Of a DNA stretch of 16,383 bases, positions 1 through 6,443 are shown piece by piece. The notes under the pieces are model-generated. The model was not told the origin of the DNA and made no database searches. It saw only the letters and a list, made by a program, of their open reading frames with translations. The position numbers and the translations under genes are program-made. This stretch comes from JBGTLA01 sp041744375 (GTDB lineage: Bacteria > Actinomycetota > Acidimicrobiia > Spongiisociales > ZC4RG35). Position 1 is the first letter of the stretch, and every line of letters begins with the position of its first letter. The DNA is taken from NCBI GenBank assembly GCA_041744375.1, contig JBGTLA010000067.1, positions 1 through 16,383 on the forward strand. The letters are read 5' to 3'.

Positions 1-2
1 GC

Positions 3-83
3 CGGACCTACGCCGGGGTTTGGCGGCGCATCGAACGTGAGGTGTCCGCCAAGATGGACGCCCAGTTGGCAATGGTGATCTGA
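3..83 (+). CDS. C-terminal end of an unidentified gene (partial, enters from left)
   Basis: An open frame enters from the left edge and ends at a TGA at 81-83, giving 26 residues ending in DAQLAMVI. It is rich in Arg, Glu and Ala and looks like the end of an alpha-helical soluble protein. I do not recognise the family. It points towards the 3' end of kup, so the two genes converge across about 130 bases. Only the frame and composition support it, so it could be chance. Confidence 0.35.
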   Translation, partial: RTYAGVWRRIEREVSAKMDAQLAMVI

Positions 84-216
84 CTGTGCCGCCACTTGGC
101 GATTCGCCGTCTCTCCGTGAACCAGGCACTACCGCGTCGACGATGAGCCCCGCCGACCCTCCCTGAAAGGGTGCGAAGCTTCCCTTCCCCGCCATTCGCT
201 CGCCTTGTGACGCGGG
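84..216. other. Intergenic region between convergent genes, weak hairpin
   Basis: This stretch separates the left-edge fragment from the kup stop codon. It contains a short 5-bp inverted repeat (ACCCT at 156-160, AGGGT at 168-172) with no T-tract on either side. It might act as a weak terminator for kup on the minus strand, but nothing else supports that. Confidence 0.2.
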
Positions 217-2067
217 CTAGATCTCCACTGGTGTTCCGATTTCCACCACCCTCGAGGGAGGGAGGTTGAAATGGTCGGCGGCGCTGCGGGCGTTGCGATG
301 GAGGAGAGCGAACAGGTGCTCTCGCCACGGTGCCATGGTGGATTCGACGGCAGTCGAGCGGACGGTTTCGCGGCTCACGAAGTAGGTGGTGTAGGTGGGC
401 TGGAAACCCGGGCGGCCGATCATCGCCTCGAGGTCTCTGGGCACGTCGGGCCGCTCGGCGAAACCGTAGGCGAGGGTGACCTGCCAAATCCCGATACCGA
501 GATTCCTGACCTGGGAGCGGCGTGCCACCGGAACCCGAGGCGACGTGGCCGTGTTCACCGACAGCAGGACGACTGCTTCGTGCAGGATGTGGTTGTGGCG
601 GAGGTTGGCAATGAGCGACGGCGGAATGTGGTCTGGGTCGGGAAACATGTAGACCCCCGTTCCCGGAACACGGATTGGGGGCCGGTTGGCCAGGTTGGCG
701 ACGAACTCGTCGACAGGGACTTCGCTCCGTCGTGTCCGCTGGTACAGAAGTCGCCGACCGTGCCGCCAGGTGGTGAGGACCGCGAACACGACGATCCCGG
801 CGGCGAGGGGGAACCAGCCGCCGTTTGGGATCTTGAAGATGTTCGCCCCGAAGAAGGCAAGATCGATCGCCAGAAACACCCCCGACAGAACCCACACGAC
901 CCATTTGGGCCATTGGAACCGCTCGCGCATTACCACTCCGAACAGCAACGTGGTCACGACCATCGTCGTTGTCACCGCCACTCCGTACGCGGCGGCCAGA
1001 TTGGCCGACGTTCCAAACCCGACAACAAGACCGATGCACGTCACCATTAACGCCCAGTTGACCGCACCGATGTAGATCTGCCCGCGGGTGGCCGCGGAGG
1101 TCTGGCGGATCTGCATGCGGGGCGAGTAGTCGAGATGGATCGCTTGCATGGTGATCGAGAAGGCACCCGAGATGAGCGCCTGGGAGGCGATGACCGTCGC
1201 CGCGGTTGCCAGGATCACCAGCGGCAGGGTCCCCCAGCCCGGCGCGAGGAGGAAGAAAGGGTTGGCGGCGGCGTCGGGGCGGGCGAGGATCAGTGCCCCT
1301 TGACCGAAGTAGTTGAGCAATAGGGCGGGCATCACAACGTATACCCACCCGAAACGGATCGGCCGCACCCCAAAGTGGCCCATATCGGCATACAGGGCCT
1401 CGCCTCCTGTGACCACCAGGAACACCGACCCGAGCGCGAAGAACGCCCTGACCCGGTTCTCCACAAAGAACTCGAGACCGTAGACAGGGTTGACGGCGGC
1501 GAGCACCGAAGGGTCGCCTATGAGCTGGAGGGTGCCGAGCACAGCAAGGGTGCCGAACCAGACGACCATCACCGGCCCGAACACGGCTCCCACCGCACCG
1601 CTCCCCTTGCGCTGAACGGCGAACAGACCAATCAGCACAACCACGGCTATGGGAACGACGTATGGGGCGAACACTGGCGTGACAACCTCTAGACCTTCGA
1701 CAGCGGCGAGCACCGAAATGGCGGGCGTGATGGCGCCGTCTCCGTAGAGGAGAGCGGTCCCGAAAAGGCCGAGGAGGATCAGGGGCCGCCGCTTGCTCCG
1801 ATCGAGATGCCCCTGGGGCCCGCTGATCAGCGCCGTGAGAGCCAACACGCCACCCTCGCCGTGATTGTCGGCCCGCAACACAAAGACCACGTACTTGATC
1901 CCAATAACCAAGACCAGAGCCCAGAAGATGAGCGACAGCACCCCAAGGACGTTGGGCCGGGTGACCGCGATGTCGTAGTGCTCACCGAGCGACTCACGAA
2001 ACGCGTACAGGGGACTGGTGCCGATATCGCCGTACACCACGCCAAGCGCCGCCAGAGTCAAACCCAA
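217..2067 (-). CDS. kup: Kup-family low-affinity potassium transporter
   Basis: Kup (KUP/HAK/KT family) is an inner-membrane K+/H+ symporter. The protein has 616 residues, close to the usual length of about 620, and opens with the family signature GVVYGDIGTSPLYAFRESL near residues 9-27. About twelve hydrophobic segments follow up to around residue 430, then a soluble C-terminal domain ending EIGTPVEI. The start is odd: no ATG or GTG lies between the first conserved residues and an in-frame TGA at 2101-2103, so the best start is TTG at 2067, with no clear Shine-Dalgarno. Family members usually carry ten or more residues before this point. The upstream side is a decayed IS3 gene ending within about 100 bases, so the native start and promoter may have been lost. 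The coding part itself shows no frameshift. Confidence 0.93.
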   Translation of the reverse strand: MGLTLAALGVVYGDIGTSPLYAFRESLGEHYDIAVTRPNVLGVLSLIFWALVLVIGIKYVVFVLRADNHGEGGVLALTALISGPQGHLDRSKRRPLILLGLFGTALLYGDGAITPAISVLAAVEGLEVVTPVFAPYVVPIAVVVLIGLFAVQRKGSGAVGAVFGPVMVVWFGTLAVLGTLQLIGDPSVLAAVNPVYGLEFFVENRVRAFFALGSVFLVVTGGEALYADMGHFGVRPIRFGWVYVVMPALLLNYFGQGALILARPDAAANPFFLLAPGWGTLPLVILATAATVIASQALISGAFSITMQAIHLDYSPRMQIRQTSAATRGQIYIGAVNWALMVTCIGLVVGFGTSANLAAAYGVAVTTTMVVTTLLFGVVMRERFQWPKWVVWVLSGVFLAIDLAFFGANIFKIPNGGWFPLAAGIVVFAVLTTWRHGRRLLYQRTRRSEVPVDEFVANLANRPPIRVPGTGVYMFPDPDHIPPSLIANLRHNHILHEAVVLLSVNTATSPRVPVARRSQVRNLGIGIWQVTLAYGFAERPDVPRDLEAMIGRPGFQPTYTTYFVSRETVRSTAVESTMAPWREHLFALLHRNARSAADHFNLPPSRVVEIGTPVEI

Positions 2068-2099
2068 CGGACGAGAATCACGCGTGTCACCCAGAACGC

Positions 2100-2407
2100 C
2101 TCAATGATACGTCCCGGGTGATCGCCGATCGATTCAGCGAAAGGAGCGGGCTGGGATGGTCGCTTCTTCTGAATACCGGTCAGCGATTGGGTGTTCCCGC
2201 CAACGGGTGGCTCGTCGGCTGAACCCAACCTCCGGCTGGCACCGAGCAAGTCCTCGGAGTCCCATTCGTGCCCCGAGATGCGCCATGAACTTGGCGGATC
2301 ATGTCGGTCAGCCAGGTCTGGCGGATCGACCGTGCCGGTGGTGGCCGCCGCTTCCATTCGTAGAAGCCCGACTCCGTAGCTTCCAACACCCGAACCGTCG
2401 TCTGCAT
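2100..2407 (-). pseudogene. Remnant of IS3-family transposase orfB (N-terminal part, frameshifted)
   Basis: From a candidate ATG at 2407 the minus strand reads a stretch with SGFYEWKRRPPPARSIRQTW and then DMIRQVHGASRGTNGTPR. This matches the helical N-terminal region of IS3-family OrfB proteins (usual pattern: SGYYxWRxRPPS..R...L...I..IH..SRGTYGxPR). After about residue 55 the frame no longer makes sense. A plausible continuation (RRLGSADEPPVGGNTQS...KKRPSQP) lies in another frame, so there is at least one frameshift. The DDE catalytic domain that should follow is absent: kup begins instead. It is a dead fragment wedged between kup and the TrkA-domain fragment. Confidence 0.7.
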
Positions 2408-2423
2408 CGGGGGACCCTTGCGA

Positions 2424-2693
2424 TCAGGCGCTGCTGGTGTGTCCGCGTCCCAGGAGCTCCGCCAGGTCGGACAGTGCTTCGGAGTGCACCACCGCAAGCA
2501 CTTCATCGGCCGCCCGAAAACTGGTCTCGGGCGTGATCGCAACCAGATCCCCTTCCCGGATCAAAGCGACGATGCGGCATTGGTCGGGCCAGAGGATGTC
2601 GCCGTAGGTCCGGTCCACCACAGTCGACTCGGGTGCGACCTTCTCCTCGACCAAGGCATACGATGACCAACGCCGCGAGGAATGTCGGGATCT
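2424..2693 (-). pseudogene. Orphan TrkA C-terminal (RCK_C) domain, truncated potassium-transport regulator
   Basis: The frame is open from the copB stop codon to TGA at 2424. The part after about 2660 reads ALVEEKVAPESTVVDRTYGD, then WPDQCRIVALIREGDLVAIT, then a segment ending ADEVLAVVHSEALSDLAELL. This is the pattern of a TrkA_C domain, the ligand-binding C-terminal domain of TrkA and other K+ transport regulators. The NAD-binding RCK_N domain that should precede it is missing. A TTG at 2654 could start a 76-residue protein, but it has no Shine-Dalgarno, so a truncated remnant is more likely. It lies in the same frame as copB, just after its stop. Its link with kup is by theme only; the IS3 remnant separates them. 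Confidence 0.6.
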
Positions 2694-4784
2694 TCATTCC
2701 GGGCGGAGTTCGAGACGTCGCAGGAATTGAGCGTTGATGGCGACGATGACCGTAGAGGCGCTCATCAGCACCGCGGCGGCGGCCGGGGCGAGTACAAACC
2801 CGACCCAGGCAAATGCTCCGGCAGCGAGGGGGATGGCGACCACGTTGTAGCCGGTGGCCCACACGAGGTTCTGGACCATCTTCCGATAGCCGGCTTGGGA
2901 GAGTCTTCGGATGCCCACAACACCTCGGGGGTCGTCGGAGGCGAGGACTATGCCGGCCGATTCGATGGCCACGTCGGTTCCGGCGCCGATGGCGATCCCG
3001 ACATCTGCTTGGGCGAGGGCAGGTGCGTCGTTGACACCATCACCAACCATGGCGACCCGCATGCCCTGTTCTTGGAGTTCGGCCACCTTTGAGTGCTTAT
3101 CCTCGGGAAGCACCTCCGCCAACACCTGGTCGATACCCAGTTCAGCTCCCACCGCCTCGGCGACTTGATGGGCGTCCCCGGTGATCATTGCCACCTTCAC
3201 TCCGAGCCGGTGCAATTGGTCGACTGCCTCTTTCGACTCAGGTCGAATCTCGTCTTCCATCGAGATTGCGCCGATGACTTGGTCATCTTCGAATACATAC
3301 AAGACGGCGGCGCCTCTCTGTTTCCACCCGTTGGCATTGTGATCCACCTCGGCTGGGACGGCCATGCCCCGCTCGGAGAGCAGGGCTGGCCCACCCACTG
3401 CGATCCTGCGGCCTGCGACGTCGGCTTCGACTCCCCGGCCGCTCATCGACTTGAAGCCGGTTGCGGTCGGAACCGGTCCACGCTCCTGGGCAGCGGTGAC
3501 GATGGCCCGAGCCAGAGGATGCTCGGAGTCGGATTCGACGGCGGCGGCCACCGCCAGCAGATCGTCCTCGTTGACGTCGACTCCTGCCGCGACACCTGTG
3601 AGCTTGTGGCTGCCCTTGGTGAGAGTGCCGGTCTTGTCGAAGAGCACTACGTCGACATTTCGCATCCGCTCCAAAGCGAGACGGTCCTTGACCAGGATCC
3701 CATTGCGAGCCGCCATCGATGTGGAGATGGATATGACCAGTGGAATCGCCAACCCCAAAGCGTGGGGACAAGCGATCACCAAGACAGCGACCGTGCTCAC
3801 CACAGCCTGATCGGGCTGTCCGACTATCAGCCAGGCAACGAAGGTGAGCAACGCCGCGGCCACCGCCACATAGAAAAGGAGGGCAGCTGCCCGGTCGGCC
3901 AGAACCTGAGCTCGGGACCTCGACTCTTGAGCCTGGGCAACCAGCCGCTGGATTCCGGCAAGAGCAGTTTCGTCGCCCACGGCAGTGATCCGGACCCTGA
4001 TCGAGTTGTCGGTGGCGACCGTGCCCGCCACCACACGATCTCCGGGCTGTTTGGCGACAGGCTTTGACTCCCCGGTGACCATCGACTCGTCCACTTCGAC
4101 TTCACCGGAGGCGATCTCCCCATCAGCGGGGATCCGGCCACCGGGTCGCACCAGAACCATGTCACCGACAGACAGATCGGCGAGTGTCACTGTCTCAGTG
4201 CCATCATCGGTGACCCGCTCCGCCTCGTCAGGGAGCAGCTCGGCAAGAGCGGCCAACGCTCCCCGGGCCTGGCCGATGGCTCGCATCTCCATCCAATGAC
4301 CGAGCAGCATGATCGTGATCAGTGCGGCCAGCTCCCACCAGAAGTCGAGGTCGAACCAGCCCAGCGTGGTGGCTGCCGAAGCCACAAAGGCGACGGTGAT
4401 CGCCATCCCGATCAACAGCATCATCCCCGGTTGCCGATCACGGGCCTCCTGGAACGCCCCCTTGAGGAACGGGGATCCTCCGTAGACGAAGATCACGGTG
4501 CCCAGCACCGGGGCGATCCAATCGGAGCCAGGAAACGTGGGCGCTGTGTAGCCGAACCACTCCTGGATCATCTCGCTGAACAAGACGACGGGCAGGGTCA
4601 GGGCAAAGGAGAGCCAGAAACGGTCACGGAACATCGCCACGCTATGACCGGCATGCTTGTCGTGGCCACCCTGTCCTTCATGGGAGTCGTGTTGGTCGTG
4701 GCCGCCGTGACCGTTCGACGTATCTACGGCCACGGTTGCCATATTCGGGTCGTGATCGTGGGGGTTGTGGTTGTGGGTGCTCAT
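2694..4784 (-). CDS. copB: CopB-type heavy-metal (copper/silver) P-type ATPase
   Basis: An integral membrane ATPase that exports copper or silver. The 696-residue protein starts at ATG 4784, preceded by a strong GGAGG (complement of 4793-4797) at 8 bases. A longer frame from 4823 would overlap the regulator and lacks that support. Residues 1-47 are His-rich (HNHNPHDHD, HGGHDQHDSH), typical of P1B-3 CopB proteins and unlike CopA metal-binding domains. Visible motifs: TGES at 237-240 (actuator), CPH at 339-341 (metal site in the membrane, CopB type), phosphorylated Asp383 in DKTGTLT, HP at 422-423, and GDGVND at 581-586. The last membrane helix carries MSASTVIVAINAQ. All catalytic residues are present, so it should be functional. 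It starts 16 bases after the CsoR-like stop, which implies cotranscription. Confidence 0.95.
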   Translation of the reverse strand: MSTHNHNPHDHDPNMATVAVDTSNGHGGHDQHDSHEGQGGHDKHAGHSVAMFRDRFWLSFALTLPVVLFSEMIQEWFGYTAPTFPGSDWIAPVLGTVIFVYGGSPFLKGAFQEARDRQPGMMLLIGMAITVAFVASAATTLGWFDLDFWWELAALITIMLLGHWMEMRAIGQARGALAALAELLPDEAERVTDDGTETVTLADLSVGDMVLVRPGGRIPADGEIASGEVEVDESMVTGESKPVAKQPGDRVVAGTVATDNSIRVRITAVGDETALAGIQRLVAQAQESRSRAQVLADRAAALLFYVAVAAALLTFVAWLIVGQPDQAVVSTVAVLVIACPHALGLAIPLVISISTSMAARNGILVKDRLALERMRNVDVVLFDKTGTLTKGSHKLTGVAAGVDVNEDDLLAVAAAVESDSEHPLARAIVTAAQERGPVPTATGFKSMSGRGVEADVAGRRIAVGGPALLSERGMAVPAEVDHNANGWKQRGAAVLYVFEDDQVIGAISMEDEIRPESKEAVDQLHRLGVKVAMITGDAHQVAEAVGAELGIDQVLAEVLPEDKHSKVAELQEQGMRVAMVGDGVNDAPALAQADVGIAIGAGTDVAIESAGIVLASDDPRGVVGIRRLSQAGYRKMVQNLVWATGYNVVAIPLAAGAFAWVGFVLAPAAAAVLMSASTVIVAINAQFLRRLELRPE

Positions 4785-4800
4785 TCGGAAATCCTCCAGC

Positions 4801-5112
4801 TCAGGAACGGACAAGACGTTCAATCGCCTTTGTCGCCTCGGTCACCATCTCATCCGCACGACCTTCATCACCGGCCTCAGCGGCCTCACGGACACAATGA
4901 CGGACGTGCTCGTCGAGCAACCCCACCGCCACCCCCTTGAGCGCCGCCGAAACCGCATTGACCTGAGTCAACACATCGATGCAGTACTTGTCGTCGGAAA
5001 TCATCCTCTGCAGACCCATCGAGGCAAGATCGATCGCTGCTGCCTTGCCGATCCCGCCGGTCCCTCCGGTCCCTCCGGTGATCAACACGGTCTTGCCCGT
5101 CATATGTTTCAT
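4801..5112 (-). CDS. csoR: CsoR-family copper-sensing repressor fused to a short-chain dehydrogenase N-terminus (chimera)
   Basis: Residues 34-103 (LQRMISDDKYCIDVLTQVNA...) match the CsoR/FrmR family, copper-responsive tetrameric repressors. The metal ligands Cys44, His69 and Cys73 have the same spacing as the Cys-His-Cys set of Mycobacterium tuberculosis CsoR. Residues 1-33 (MKHMTGKTVLITGGTGG...) instead look like the Rossmann start of a short-chain dehydrogenase with its GGTGGIG motif. The usual CsoR first helix (pattern RLRRIEGQVRG), which helps bind DNA, is missing. The join falls at a shared Gly near residue 33. The start lies 4 bases after the DUF4386 stop, and copB follows. No good Shine-Dalgarno is visible before either ATG (5112 or 5103). 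DNA binding may be lost while copper binding stays possible. Confidence 0.85.
   Translation of the reverse strand: MKHMTGKTVLITGGTGGTGGIGKAAAIDLASMGLQRMISDDKYCIDVLTQVNAVSAALKGVAVGLLDEHVRHCVREAAEAGDEGRADEMVTEATKAIERLVRS
5053..5070. repeat. Two tandem copies of a 9-bp unit inside the chimeric csoR
   Basis: The plus strand reads CGGTCCCTC twice in a row within the glycine-rich motif of the dehydrogenase-like segment. It adds three residues, giving GGTGGTGGIG where the usual short-chain dehydrogenase motif has GGTGGIG. It looks like a replication-slippage duplication, consistent with relaxed selection on this segment. Confidence 0.7.
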
Positions 5113-5116
5113 GACA

Positions 5117-5917
5117 TCAACGGGCTCGGCTCAACAGGTCCTCGCTCCGTCCCTGTGTCCGCCATTGGGTTTCAGTTTCAGAGGGGAAACCTTTGATCGC
5201 TCTCCATATGAGCCAGAAAATCAGCAGTGCCTCGCCCACGAAGGTGAACAGGCTGATGTTGAACTCGAAATCAGAAACGAGGATTCTCGCGAACGTATCG
5301 GCCAAATATCCGGCTCCGGCGACGACCACCAGCACTCCGAGGAATCTGGGGAAATCCACCGACTTGAAAAGCAGATACCCAAGGCCCACGAGATGAAGAC
5401 CGAAGATCGCCAGGCTCATGTCCCAACCGCTTCCGAACGACTCGATTGAGGCCATCACCTGCGCCCCGAGTTGGTCCGGCTGCAATGCCGATGACTCAGC
5501 GCTCCCGAGGAGATTCGCCACGTCGAGAAGATTCGCAAGCGCCACCGCGAACACGGCGGGCGCGGCCAGGCGCAGCCATCCCACCAGTATGGCGAGGGTT
5601 GGGTGCACTGGCTCCATCAGGAGATAGAGCGCCCAGGCAACCACAATGTCCAGGAAGGTCACGACCAAAAGTGCCGCGATGGCAAGACGAAACAGTCCCT
5701 CGTCAGCCACGATGTTCCCCACCGTCGCCGCCGCGTCGCCCGTCACGACCAGGTTCTCGAGCACACCGAAATGTGCGAGCGGGGCCAATACCGCCATGAG
5801 CAGCAAGCCGATGCCCGCCGTGAGGGCCACCCTTCGCCGCGTAGTGCTTGGGGACATAGATCTGGTAGCCGGCGCGGGATTGTCGAATGTGTCGGTCGTG
5901 TCTCTGGTTGATGTCAT
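5117..5917 (-). CDS. DUF4386 family membrane protein
   Basis: A 266-residue membrane protein with about six hydrophobic segments (roughly residues 30-52, 74-98, 106-126, 165-185, 190-210 and 220-240). The sequence follows the DUF4386 pattern: AVLAPLAHFGVLENLVV followed by GDAAATVGNI, then DIVVAWALYLLMEPV, then FGLHLVGLGYLLFKSVDFPR and a C-terminal FTFVGEALLIFWLIW. The function of DUF4386 is unknown. The stop is 4 bases before the chimeric csoR, which begins with dehydrogenase sequence. DUF4386 and a dehydrogenase were therefore probably the original pair. An ATG at 5857 is an alternative start; neither has a strong Shine-Dalgarno. A second, distant DUF4386 protein lies at 11905-12636. Confidence 0.88.
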   Translation of the reverse strand: MTSTRDTTDTFDNPAPATRSMSPSTTRRRVALTAGIGLLLMAVLAPLAHFGVLENLVVTGDAAATVGNIVADEGLFRLAIAALLVVTFLDIVVAWALYLLMEPVHPTLAILVGWLRLAAPAVFAVALANLLDVANLLGSAESSALQPDQLGAQVMASIESFGSGWDMSLAIFGLHLVGLGYLLFKSVDFPRFLGVLVVVAGAGYLADTFARILVSDFEFNISLFTFVGEALLIFWLIWRAIKGFPSETETQWRTQGRSEDLLSRAR

Positions 5918-6018
5918 CGTTGGTCCGTTCTATTCATGCGACAGGTTGCTGCCGCGAGGATTGTGGTTTTCTCAATTCGCATTCTGGGCCTGAGGATCGA
6001 CGTTGTTTGCCTTCGCTA
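5918..6018. other. Short intergenic region upstream of the DUF4386-csoR-copB run
   Basis: About 100 bases that must hold the promoter for the minus-strand run. I see no confident -35/-10 pair. I also see no G-tract pseudopalindrome of the kind bound by CsoR, so the copper genes here do not show an obvious CsoR operator. Confidence 0.3.
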
Positions 6019-6204
6019 TCAACTAGTCACATCCCGACTCGCCAGGACCGTCCCAGAGATCCAGGCAGCTGTGCCCAGGGGTGCACCCAGGGCAAGGGTT
6101 GCCTGGAAGAGAGCCAAGCCCAGGAAGCCGATCGCCCCTGCTCTCGCCGGGCCTCGGTTAGGCCCACGCCGACCGTTTGCGACCGGGGTCATGGTCTTGT
6201 TCAT
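6019..6204 (-). CDS. Small membrane protein, probably truncated
   Basis: A 61-residue frame with an excellent ribosome binding site: AAGGAGGAG (complement of 6211-6219) lies a few bases before ATG 6204. It has a basic N-terminus (residues 1-22) and one hydrophobic helix (GAIGFLGLALFQATLALGAP, about 24-43). The segment LALFQATLALGAPLGTAAW resembles the start of small actinobacterial membrane proteins that continue for another 70-100 residues with more helices. Here the similarity stops after about residue 47 and the frame closes soon after, so this may be an N-terminal stub. Function unknown. It is divergent from the LuxR-type gene. Confidence 0.55.
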   Translation of the reverse strand: MNKTMTPVANGRRGPNRGPARAGAIGFLGLALFQATLALGAPLGTAAWISGTVLASRDVTS

Positions 6205-6289
6205 CAGTTTCTCCTCCTTGTCGAGCCATCGATTTCGTCGAGAGCCTCTAGTGACTCATCTCCCAAAGCATCTACCAACGCGCTTGGCA

Positions 6290-6311
6290 TCGCATCGGCG
6301 AATTCACCAGT
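6290..6311 (+). repeat. Palindromic 22-bp motif, copy A (possible operator)
   Basis: The core reads GGCGAATTCACC, one base off the perfect palindrome GGTGAATTCACC of copy B, with flanks TCGCATC and AGT shared by all three copies. It lies between the divergent 61-residue gene and the LuxR-type gene, about 86 bases from the start of the former, so it could be a regulator binding site. No obvious cognate regulator is in the window. Confidence 0.45.
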
Positions 6312-6412
6312 TGAGCTCCAGATAGCTTGATTTCACGCCCATCAGGCTGCCGCAGCGGTGGGGGTTCGGCATCTGGCCACTCCCAAACCGCTTTCGGAAG
6401 AGGGCCGATCGA

Positions 6413-6435
6413 CCTAGGGGATGTAGCGCCCTAGG
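6413..6435 (+). promoter_or_regulatory. CCTAGGG inverted repeat just upstream of the LuxR-type gene
   Basis: CCTAGGG at 6413-6419 and CCCTAGG at 6429-6435 form a 7-bp inverted repeat with a 9-base spacer. Each arm contains the self-complementary CCTAGG. It ends 8 bases before the GTG start at 6444, so a protein bound here would overlap transcription or translation initiation. It could be an autoregulatory operator. No Shine-Dalgarno lies between it and the start. Confidence 0.45.
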
Positions 6436-6443
6436 GTTTAGCC

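Noticed and set aside
8..1348. Long minus-strand open frame of 446 codons over kup
   Set aside because: It overlaps the well-supported kup gene in another frame, is extremely rich in Arg/Pro/Gly and shows no domain; a GC-rich shadow frame.
2068..2180. A K+-related riboswitch (ydaO/c-di-AMP type) upstream of kup
   Set aside because: The upstream region is IS3-derived coding remnant almost up to the start; I could not find the conserved paired elements.
3093..4067. Plus-strand 324-codon frame opposite copB
   Set aside because: Antisense to the conserved core of the P-type ATPase, with Gly/His/Asp-rich composition expected from reading GC-rich codons backwards; no start signal or domain.
4785..4823. 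Longer copB start (13 extra residues)
   Set aside because: It would overlap the end of the csoR-like gene and lacks a ribosome binding site, whereas ATG 4784 has a strong GGAGG at good spacing.
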